The position numbers were made by a program, and so were the translations under genes. The notes under the pieces were generated by a model. That model made no database searches. It was not told the origin of the DNA and saw only the letters and a list, made by a program, of their open reading frames with translations. From the NCBI GenBank assembly GCA_016190445.1, contig JACPQL010000014.1, forward strand, positions 1 through 51,233: a DNA stretch of 51,233 nt, in the 5' to 3' direction. This stretch comes from Chloroflexota bacterium (lineage in GTDB: Bacteria > Chloroflexota > Dehalococcoidia > Lucifugimonadales > JACPQL01). Shown piece after piece: positions 15,460 to 21,337 of the stretch (positions are counted from its first letter, which is position 1; every line of letters starts with the position of its first letter).

Positions 15460-15918
15460 CTAGGCCTGCTCCTGCTCCGCCAGGCTCTCCACCACAAAGG
15501 TCACGTACTCCTGGCACCGGCGCCGCGCCTCCCTGTCCTGCCGGAAGCGGGTGTACCCCTCCGGCGCGCTGAAGTCGTGGCCTGTGAGGGTGCGGCAGTC
15601 CACAGCGCCAAACCGCTCCTGGAACCGGCGGTACAGAGAGCGGGCCCGCTCGTAGGCCTCATCGCGACTCCGGTCGTGGTCGAGGCCACGGAGCGATTGG
15701 CTTAGGCCCACCGCCAGCGAGCCCCCGGTCACGGCGCCGCACACATCCTGGCATCGGGCGATGCCGCCCCCCAGCGCCAGGGCGGCCCAGGGCACAACCT
15801 CGTCCTGGATGCCGTAGACCTCCTGCATAACTTGCAGGACCGACTCCGCTCAGTTGCGGCCCCCCGCCATGTACCCGCGGGCCCGCTCCCCTGCCTGCTC
15901 CCTGGTGACGGGTTGCAT
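15460..15918 (-). CDS. C_GCAxxG_C_C-family redox protein, predicted selenoprotein (UGA = Sec23)
   Basis: Read from ATG 15918, which has AGGAGG 5 nt upstream, this is 152 residues with one in-frame TGA at 15852-15850, codon 23. The context is GGRN-U-AESVLQ, and family members have NCAESVL there, so the TGA falls exactly on the first conserved Cys. The other family Cys are present: C60 in VCGAVTGG, C108 and C135, plus C56. A SECIS-like hairpin follows the TGA. A standard caller would give only a 122-residue protein from ATG 15828 and lose the active-site residue. The family is thought to be redox-active; I recall that selenocysteine members have been proposed elsewhere. The alternative is a nonsense mutation, but the intact frame on both sides, the good ribosome site and the hairpin argue against that. 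The VanZ-like gene follows in the same operon. Confidence 0.85.
15821..15839 (-). promoter_or_regulatory. Bacterial SECIS-like hairpin after the in-frame UGA
   Basis: On the minus strand TCCTGCA (15839-15833) pairs perfectly with TGCAGGA (15827-15821), leaving loop AGTTA. Ten nucleotides separate the UGA from the stem, and the loop begins 17 nt after the UGA. The loop has G in its second position. These match the known bacterial SECIS rules (short apical loop with an early G, 16-37 nt from the UGA) that recruit SelB. Confidence 0.8.
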
Positions 15919-16004
15919 CACACCCTCCTGCTCGGTGTGGAATCGCTGATGTGCCGTAGTATACAGAAACCAGTTGTCTTCGGCTCAGCCTCCGGCTAGC
16001 TGGT

Positions 16005-16176
16005 TAGCAGGCTGCTGAAAAAGGGGAGTGCAGAGGGGGCTTCGCCCCGGAGCTTGCCCTGAGCGAAGCCGAAGGGCCGGGGGTCTGGGGGTGCCCACCA
16101 GATATGATTTCTACCCCCTTCCTGGCTAGGCAGGGGGTAGGGGGATGGTCGAAAGGGGTTTTTCATCACCCTGTTA
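16005..16176 (+). mobile_element. MITE-like repeat, copy 3 (172 bp, with a nested insert)
   Basis: Bounded by TA (16005-16006, 16175-16176). Left end TAGCAGGCTGCTGAAAAA, right end reverse complement TAACAGGGTGATGAAAAA: 18-bp terminal inverted repeats with three mismatches. It is about 30 bp longer than copy 2. The extra part holds CTTGCCCTGAGCGAAGCC, which resembles another widespread small repeat, apparently inserted inside this element. It fills most of the gap between the selenoprotein gene and the PIN gene (15919-16237); nothing else is seen there. Confidence 0.8.
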
Positions 16177-16237
16177 GGGCGGCACCGGCTCAGGCCAGCG
16201 GCATGGGCGGGTCCATGCCGGTCGGTTGGCACGGCTG

Positions 16238-16618
16238 TCACGCTCCCGCGTCCTGAGCTGCCCGCACCAGCCTCTGGTCAAAGGTGGCCAGGGGTGCGCC
16301 CAGTGCTCGCGCCAGGTAGAGGTAGCTAGCGTCGTAGGTGGCGAGGTTGGCGTCCAGGGCCAGGCGCAACACCGCCACGTGGTCAACATCGCTCCAGTGA
16401 ATCGGAAGGGCGAGAGCCGTCGCAAGCGCCTCGCTGAGGACCTCTAGCCTTTCGGGGTACGCTGTGGCCTTCCTTCTAGCGATGCTAGCGAGTTCATAGG
16501 CCAGAAGGTAGGGCGCATAGAGGTCTGGACCCTGGAGCAGCCCCAGAGCTTCTGATGCCCGGGGCTCCCGGAAGCACCAGGCCGCCAGGACGGAGGCGTC
16601 CACCACCCTAGCGGGCAT
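16238..16618 (-). CDS. PIN-domain toxin, VapC/FitB type
   Basis: A 126-residue PIN-domain ribonuclease. The four acidic residues of the active site are present: D7 (VVDASVLAAW), E42 (AYELASIARR), D96 (TYDASYLYLA) and D114 (TFDQRL). Such toxins cut RNA with Mg and are held inactive by the partner antitoxin. It overlaps the upstream antitoxin gene by 11 bp, the usual antitoxin-first order. The gene ends about 60 bp before a MITE-like element. Confidence 0.9.
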   Translation of the reverse strand: MPARVVDASVLAAWCFREPRASEALGLLQGPDLYAPYLLAYELASIARRKATAYPERLEVLSEALATALALPIHWSDVDHVAVLRLALDANLATYDASYLYLARALGAPLATFDQRLVRAAQDAGA

Positions 16619-16841
16619 CCCGCAGTTCCCGGACCCAGGCGGTGGAGTCGTCGCCAGTCCTGAAGTCCAAGACTCTCAGGCGCCTCTCGGCTTCGTCCAC
16701 GGAGAGGTTCGTGGGGCCTGTGGCCTCCTCCAGGATGACCATCAGCTCGCCCTGAAGGGAGCGATGATGGCGCTTCGCCCGTTTGCGGAGCCTTTCTGCA
16801 AGGTCATCAGGGACGTTCTTGACCGACAGGTTGACTGGCAC
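16608..16841 (-). CDS. Ribbon-helix-helix antitoxin, FitA/VapB type
   Basis: A 77-residue protein from GTG 16841, chosen for the GGAGGAGG directly upstream. VNLSVKNVPDDLAERLRKRAKRHHRSLQGELMVILEE is the FitA/Arc-like ribbon-helix-helix DNA-binding part; the acidic-basic C-terminus (about residues 45-77) should wrap the toxin. It should repress its own operon and neutralise the PIN protein. Longer open sequence to 16898 has a poor start. Confidence 0.87.
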   Translation of the reverse strand: MPVNLSVKNVPDDLAERLRKRAKRHHRSLQGELMVILEEATGPTNLSVDEAERRLRVLDFRTGDDSTAWVRELRDAR

Positions 16842-17025
16842 CGGCCTCCTCCAGAACACGTCTCTTTTGGCTCCATTGTAGAACCAACACCACACCACCG
16901 TCTACTCGTCATCGGCTGTCGGACTAAGTCCGTTCGAGGGGCTTCTGGTGTGCCTAAACGTACAGAAACAAGAACTTTTGAACTGGCGCTCCGGCTGTCG
17001 GCCTAACCAGGAGCGAGCAACCTTG

Positions 17026-18447
17026 TTAGGAACCCCCGCCGTGTCTTCCACTGTAGCGTTCCCTGAACTCAATGAGAGCCTGTTGCAACTCGTCGGTAGA
17101 GAGTGACTCGTTCGCGGCCACGTAGTCAGGTTGGAGAAACGAGGGAAGGATGCCAGCCTCTTCAGGGCCCCTGAGAGCTATCCACGCCCCTTCTATGGTC
17201 TCGCTAGCACCGGCCTGGGTTGCCCAAGCGCCGATGACCCACAACCGCCGGACAGCAGCATGTAACACATCAATTATCCGCCCCTCGGAAGCCTTTCTGC
17301 ACACCCAGTCCAATTCCCAGACCATGCGCTGTGTATCTTCATCCTTCATCCCCTTCTCAATTGCCTTGGCCGTCAAAATGCCCAATGTCTCAACCGCTCC
17401 CTCGGCAACGCGGTCCATCGCTCTTGCGTCTTGATGGATGACTGCCTTGGCTATGTTGCAGAGCCCTGCCACAACACGAACAGCTACGCTTAGTCCGTGT
17501 TCCACCGCCTCTCTCCCTACTTCAATTAGGCTCGTGACGGCTTGTTCCGCTGGGGCTTCAAGTCCCTTTTCCGCGGCCCGAGCGCCGATATTGGCAATCG
17601 GGAAGGTACCCCATCCTTCGGCGGCCTCCTGTCCGTGTGCCACAGCTTGCAGGCCGGTATCTCTCAGTACCACGATCACACGCACTGGTGCGATAGGGTC
17701 GTCGATTGTAGCGAGGCCAATATACATGAGGCGATAGAACACTCCTTTGCCTACGGTGTCCCTCATGTCTTGGGAAGCTTCCAGCGCGATTGTGCCAAGC
17801 GTCCGAACACCCATATTGAACGTGTCGTAATCTCTGAGCGCGAAGGCGCTCATACAGAAGTTGTCTATAGCAGCCACCTCTTCAGGTTCCTTCTCACGGT
17901 CCACTTTCAGGCGTTTTATTGCCTTGCCCTGGAGTCTTTTGATGACAGATGCAGGGTCTAGTCTCTCACGAAATCGCAGAAAATATGGAACAAGTAGCAA
18001 GAGGACTGCGGCAGCTATGGTTAGGGATACTCTGGTTGCCCATAGAAGCGGTTGTTCCTGACCAAGCAGCCAGAGAGGCATCAAAGCAGCCGCGACGAAT
18101 ACCAAGAAGTACCCGATAGTTAGTGGGTCAAAGAACTCAGCCAGCATCCTGTGCGAATAGCGGGACGAGAGTTGGGCGACAACGAGGGATATCGTGAATA
18201 CCAGGGCTAGGATGGCAGCTAGGGACTGAGCAGTGGCAGCAAGAAAGTAAAGCGTGTGCGGCTTGGTCTCGCTGATGGGTGGCGGATCAAAACCTGGCCA
18301 CCACCAGATCGAGACGGCGGCAGCGGTTTGGCCCAGAAGGGCGAGTAACCACCCTTTGCGCCATATGGACACCACAGCATGCTTGAGCTTGCCCTGATTC
18401 AGCAGATTCGGTACCGTCCTAATCCAATGAGGAATGCTCGCATGCAT
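17026..18447 (-). CDS. DUF2254-like membrane protein
   Basis: A 473-residue protein. Four helices lie in the first 190 residues (GWLLALLGQTAAAVSIWWW; FLAATAQSLAAILALVFTISL; LTIGYFLVFVAAALMPLWLL; RVSLTIAAAVLLLLVPYFLRF). SLVVAQLSSRYSHRMLAEF between helices 2 and 3 is typical of DUF2254 proteins. A long soluble helical C-terminal region with repeated Ala/Gly/Val-rich helices follows. Function is unknown. Base composition is visibly more AT-rich than the neighbours, suggesting acquisition. The start is uncertain: ATG 18447 lacks a ribosome site and overlaps a TATAAT-like hexamer; a GTG further in is possible. Confidence 0.75.
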   Translation of the reverse strand: MHASIPHWIRTVPNLLNQGKLKHAVVSIWRKGWLLALLGQTAAAVSIWWWPGFDPPPISETKPHTLYFLAATAQSLAAILALVFTISLVVAQLSSRYSHRMLAEFFDPLTIGYFLVFVAAALMPLWLLGQEQPLLWATRVSLTIAAAVLLLLVPYFLRFRERLDPASVIKRLQGKAIKRLKVDREKEPEEVAAIDNFCMSAFALRDYDTFNMGVRTLGTIALEASQDMRDTVGKGVFYRLMYIGLATIDDPIAPVRVIVVLRDTGLQAVAHGQEAAEGWGTFPIANIGARAAEKGLEAPAEQAVTSLIEVGREAVEHGLSVAVRVVAGLCNIAKAVIHQDARAMDRVAEGAVETLGILTAKAIEKGMKDEDTQRMVWELDWVCRKASEGRIIDVLHAAVRRLWVIGAWATQAGASETIEGAWIALRGPEEAGILPSFLQPDYVAANESLSTDELQQALIEFRERYSGRHGGGS

Positions 18448-18467
18448 TATACAAACGCTTGCATGGG

Positions 18468-18536
18468 TGGAGCATCCTGGATTCGAACCCTGGAAACCCG
18501 GACCAGGAGTTCCCCGCTCTGCCACTACACCCTTTC
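18468..18536 (-). pseudogene. Degenerate tRNA-like sequence
   Basis: The reverse complement has GTGTAG...TGGCAGAGC like a D arm with a shortened loop, a good stem AACTC/GGGTT around CTGGTCC (would-be anticodon GGT), and GTTCGAATC of a T loop. The T stem has mismatches and the acceptor ends do not pair, so it is not a working tRNA. It may be the remnant of a tRNA-Thr. Confidence 0.3.
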
Positions 18537-18703
18537 TTGTCCTGCCTCCCATCTGCTATCCTCATCCTACACCGCTATGCACCCCAAAAACCACACCCGC
18601 CAGAAAACAACCAACAAAAGGCGCCACCTGCTGAATCTGAAGACATCAAAAATTGCACAAAACAATCACACTCACACCAGGACAATCAAAAGCGCAACCG
18701 GGC
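18537..18703. other. A/C-rich gap without genes
   Basis: A strongly strand-skewed stretch: the + strand is A- and C-rich with few G or T over about 150 nt. I see no reading frame, hairpin or promoter of note. It lies between the tRNA-like remnant and the tRNA-Glu fragment and may be foreign DNA. Confidence 0.4.
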
Positions 18704-18762
18704 GTGCCCCCAGCGGGGTTCGAACCCGCGATCTCCACCTTGAAGGGGTGGCGTCCTGGGCC
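18704..18762 (-). pseudogene. Truncated 3' copy of tRNA-Glu(UUC), direct-repeat partner of 19297-19355
   Basis: These 59 bp match 19297-19355 with one mismatch (G versus A at 18718). The match covers acceptor 3' half, T arm, anticodon arm and part of the D arm, then stops inside the D arm; the 5' part of the tRNA is absent. The RelE-type pair lies between the two copies. A duplicated tRNA 3' end is what site-specific integration leaves. Confidence 0.8.
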
Positions 18763-18777
18763 TCATCGAGTGCGGCT

Positions 18778-19032
18778 CTACCGGTAGGCCTCCCGACGGT
18801 GGCGGACGGCGGTCACTACCACAGTCCGCGTCTCGTCATCCAGGAAGAACAAGACTCTATATTCCCCTACCCGGACTCTGTATCCCAGCCCGCCCGCCAG
18901 CTTCCTGGTCCCAGGAGCCAGCGGGCGCTCTCGCAGTCTGGTGATGCGCTGGTGAACGCGGCGAAGTGCGTCCTGCGGGAGGTTCCGCATCTCTCGCTGT
19001 GCCGAAGGAGTGATCCTGAGACCATAGGTCAA
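18778..19032 (-). CDS. RelE/ParE-type toxin (first pair)
   Basis: An 84-residue RelE-superfamily protein with the usual order LRITPSAQREMRNLP, helix, KLAGGLGYRVRVGEYRVLFFLDDETRTVVVTAVRHRREAYR. The basic C-terminal RHRREAYR is typical of ribosome-dependent mRNA cleavers. ATGA overlap with the antitoxin upstream. A close paralogue lies at 50196-50450. It sits between two copies of the tRNA-Glu 3' end. Confidence 0.9.
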   Translation of the reverse strand: MTYGLRITPSAQREMRNLPQDALRRVHQRITRLRERPLAPGTRKLAGGLGYRVRVGEYRVLFFLDDETRTVVVTAVRHRREAYR

Positions 19033-19241
19033 AGTTTCCCTTCAGCCTTCAGCTCCTGGACGAACTCTTCGTACGGTCGGGAGGGCTCGTCCCTCCGTTC
19101 CAGAAGGGTGACGATGTCATGGAGGTCTTCCATAAGGTGGGGGTTGGCGCAAAGCCCTTCCAGGAGCCTCCTTCGCTCAGTCTTGGTAAGGGTAGGCAGC
19201 GCCTTCAGGATGTCGTCAACGACGGAAGTGGCTCTGGTCAT
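19029..19241 (-). CDS. Antitoxin of the RelE-type pair (first)
   Basis: A 70-residue acidic helical protein. The N-terminal SVVDDILKALPTLTKTERRRLLEGL is followed by ILEDL-like repeats and a C-terminal EPSRPYEEFVQELKAEGKL that should embrace the toxin. The EPSRP(Y/F) motif recurs in the second antitoxin at 50447-50662. It overlaps the toxin gene by 4 bp. No classical DNA-binding motif is obvious. Confidence 0.8.
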   Translation of the reverse strand: MTRATSVVDDILKALPTLTKTERRRLLEGLCANPHLMEDLHDIVTLLERRDEPSRPYEEFVQELKAEGKL

Positions 19242-19294
19242 GGCTGAACCTCTTGTGCCCGTGTGCGTAAGACCAGTTTACCACCATGCGACCC

Positions 19295-19371
19295 TGGTGC
19301 CCCCAGCGGGATTCGAACCCGCGATCTCCACCTTGAAGGGGTGGCGTCCTGGGCCGCTAGACGATGGGGGC
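19295..19371 (-). tRNA. tRNA-Glu (anticodon UUC), with C33
   Basis: Complete cloverleaf: acceptor GCCCCCA/TGGGGGC, anticodon stem CCACC/GGTGG, loop CCTTCAA, T arm GTTCGAATC, encoded CCA at 19297-19295. Anticodon UUC reads GAA/GAG. The base before the anticodon is C instead of the nearly universal U33; the truncated copy at 18704-18762 has the same base, so it is not a sequencing slip in one place. The argC stop codon lies 11 bp further on. Confidence 0.92.
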
Positions 19372-19381
19372 CCGGCAGCAG

Positions 19382-20416
19382 CTACGGATAGACGGCGATG
19401 TGCTCCAGGCCAGCCGTCTCCGGCAGGCCGAACATCAGGTTCATGTTCTGGATAGCCTGGCCGGCGGCGCCCTTCACCAGGTTGTCCAGGACGCTTATGA
19501 CCACCAGCCTGCCCGTGCGGATGTCCACTGTGGGGTAGATGAGGCAGTCGTTGTTGCCCCAGGTCTGCTTGGTCTGCGGCGGCGCCTCCACCACCTTCAC
19601 AAAGGTCTCACCCCGGTAAGACTCCCGGTACAGCTCCCGCACCGCCTTCCGGGCCTGCTCGGCGGTGCCGAATGCGCCTGGCCGGAAGGTGGCGTAGCAG
19701 GAGCTGAGTATGCCGCGGGTCATGGGGATCAGGTGAGGGATGAAGGTGACCCGAGGCTGGAAGCCAGACCGCAGGTGGGCTAGCTCCTGGGTGATCTCTG
19801 GCAGGTGCCGGTGTCCGCCCACCTGGTACGCCTGGACGTTCTCGTTCACCTCGGAGTAATGGGTGCCCAGGCTCAGGCCCCTTCCGGCGCCAGACACCCC
19901 CGACTTGCTGTCTATGATGATGTCGGGGAGCACCAGCCCCTCCTTCACCACCGGGGCCAGGGCCAGGATGGCGCTCTCAGGGTAGCAGCCGGGGTTGGCC
20001 ACCAGCCGGGCCGATCTCAGCGCCGGGCGGTTCAGCTCCGTGAGGCCGTACACCGCCTTCTCCAGCAGGTCGGGGGCGGGGTGGTCGGCCTGGTACCACT
20101 CCTTGTACTGGGCCGGGTCCTTGAGTCGGAAATCGGCGCTGATGTCAATGACAGGGACGCCCGCCCGGACCAGGGGAACGCATGCCTGGGCGCTGGCCAC
20201 CTGGGGCAGAGCGGAGAAGGCCACGTCAACGCTGTTGGCCAGCTCCTGCTGGATGGGCAGGTCTATCTCCGCCAGGTGGGGGAATACGTCCCCCAGCTTC
20301 TGCCCGACGGCGCCTCGGCCGGTGACGGCCACAAGCTGGGCCTGAGGGTGGTGGCGCAGAAGCCGGGCCAGCTCCACCCCTGAGTAGCCTGTCACGTTGA
20401 TGATGCCTACCTTCAC
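19382..20416 (-). CDS. argC: N-acetyl-gamma-glutamyl-phosphate reductase
   Basis: A 344-residue ArgC: NADPH-dependent reduction of N-acetylglutamyl-5-phosphate to the semialdehyde, the third step of arginine synthesis. N-terminal GIINVTGYSGVELARLL is the Rossmann motif; C144 in VANPGCYPESAILAL is the catalytic Cys; SGVSGAGR and HRHLPEI follow as expected. GTG start at 20416 with GGAGGGG 6 nt upstream. It has its own promoter (20487-20459) and is separate from argJB at 32 kb. Confidence 0.96.
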   Translation of the reverse strand: MKVGIINVTGYSGVELARLLRHHPQAQLVAVTGRGAVGQKLGDVFPHLAEIDLPIQQELANSVDVAFSALPQVASAQACVPLVRAGVPVIDISADFRLKDPAQYKEWYQADHPAPDLLEKAVYGLTELNRPALRSARLVANPGCYPESAILALAPVVKEGLVLPDIIIDSKSGVSGAGRGLSLGTHYSEVNENVQAYQVGGHRHLPEITQELAHLRSGFQPRVTFIPHLIPMTRGILSSCYATFRPGAFGTAEQARKAVRELYRESYRGETFVKVVEAPPQTKQTWGNNDCLIYPTVDIRTGRLVVISVLDNLVKGAAGQAIQNMNLMFGLPETAGLEHIAVYP

Positions 20417-20458
20417 GTCCTACCCCTCCGAAGGCCGACACCCGCCTATGATGGGGAA

Positions 20459-20487
20459 AGTATACGTTCCCCAGCCTTCAGCCACAA
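20459..20487 (-). promoter_or_regulatory. Promoter of argC
   Basis: Minus strand TTGTGG (20487-20482), 17-nt spacer, TATACT (20464-20459), about 43 nt before the GTG start. No ArgR-like palindrome is apparent. Confidence 0.6.
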
Positions 20488-20571
20488 GCCAGGCGGCGTC
20501 CTCCAGCCGCTGGCGTTGTCGCCAGGCTGCCTCCGGCCGCCTGGAGTAAGGCGGGACTCCACCAGCGGGAG

Positions 20572-20600
20572 TTGACCAAGCACAGAATCCAAGGTAGCAT
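20572..20600 (+). promoter_or_regulatory. Promoter of the zinc-ribbon/DUF2339/DUF3999 operon
   Basis: TTGACC (20572-20577), 17-nt spacer, TAGCAT (20595-20600), about 36 nt before ATG 20636. Good -35 and spacing, moderate -10. Confidence 0.55.
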
Positions 20601-20635
20601 GCCGCTAGCGGTGAGGAGTTCGTAGGCATGCGCGT

Positions 20636-21337
20636 ATGAGATGCACCGCTTGCGGCAATGACAACCCTCCCCAGGCTCGCTTCTGTGGCAGGTGTGATGC
20701 GTCACTGAGTCCGCAAGCTGTCCAGCCTGCGCCTGTGTCCACGTCTACCCCACACGCATACCAGGCTCCCGCTGCCCCTGCGGTCATCCCAGCGGCCGCC
20801 CCTCCGGCTCGGGCACCAGTCAGGGTCTCTGTTGCCTCCGCCGCCTTCGGCCTGTTCCTTGCGGGAACTATCGTAGCGCCGTTTTACAAAATAGCCATGG
20901 CCCGCGAATTTGCGGGTGTGGGATGGCTCCTGCAAGGGTGGGGGGTCATGGGCGTTGGCATTGCAACCTCTCTCTGGCTCTCACCCCTCCTCCGCCTGAC
21001 TGGCAGGCTCGCATCTGCGCTAGGCGTGTTGCTGTTCTTTGCGAGCATGTTTCCGGCGGACTCGACCGCGTTCGATGCCGTGCGTGGCTTCGGTATCGGT
21101 CTGCTCTTCCCGCTGGCCTTCTGGCGCCACCTGAGGAGTGTGTCTGCGCTCGGCAAAGCAGCCCTGGCCCTCGCCGGCATGGCTGGCCTTGAATTGGGCT
21201 GGCTCGTACCCCGTGAGAACGGATGGGAAGGGTGGTGGGAATTGCAGATAGGGTTGCTGGCCTTGATTGTCGGCCTTCCCCTGGTCTTGCTCCGCCCTGT
21301 GCTGAGGACTGACCGTAGAGATGGAGAAGAGCCCTAA
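20636..21337 (+). CDS. Zinc-ribbon membrane protein of unknown function
   Basis: A 233-residue protein: N-terminal zinc ribbon (CTACGNDNPPQARFCGRC, two CxxC knuckles), a Pro/Ala-rich linker to about residue 60, then about six hydrophobic helices. I do not recognise a named family for the membrane part. It overlaps the next gene by 17 bp, and that gene also begins with a zinc ribbon, so the three-gene operon probably encodes one envelope complex. Confidence 0.75.
   Translation: MRCTACGNDNPPQARFCGRCDASLSPQAVQPAPVSTSTPHAYQAPAAPAVIPAAAPPARAPVRVSVASAAFGLFLAGTIVAPFYKIAMAREFAGVGWLLQGWGVMGVGIATSLWLSPLLRLTGRLASALGVLLFFASMFPADSTAFDAVRGFGIGLLFPLAFWRHLRSVSALGKAALALAGMAGLELGWLVPRENGWEGWWELQIGLLALIVGLPLVLLRPVLRTDRRDGEEP

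Noticed and set aside
15460-15828. A 122-residue protein starting at ATG 15828
   Set aside because: No ribosome site at that ATG, which lies in the SECIS hairpin; family homology extends 30 residues upstream through the TGA.
18468-18536. A functional tRNA-Thr(GGU)
   Set aside because: Anticodon stem is good but the T stem and acceptor stem do not pair and there is no CCA; kept only as a degenerate tRNA-like sequence.
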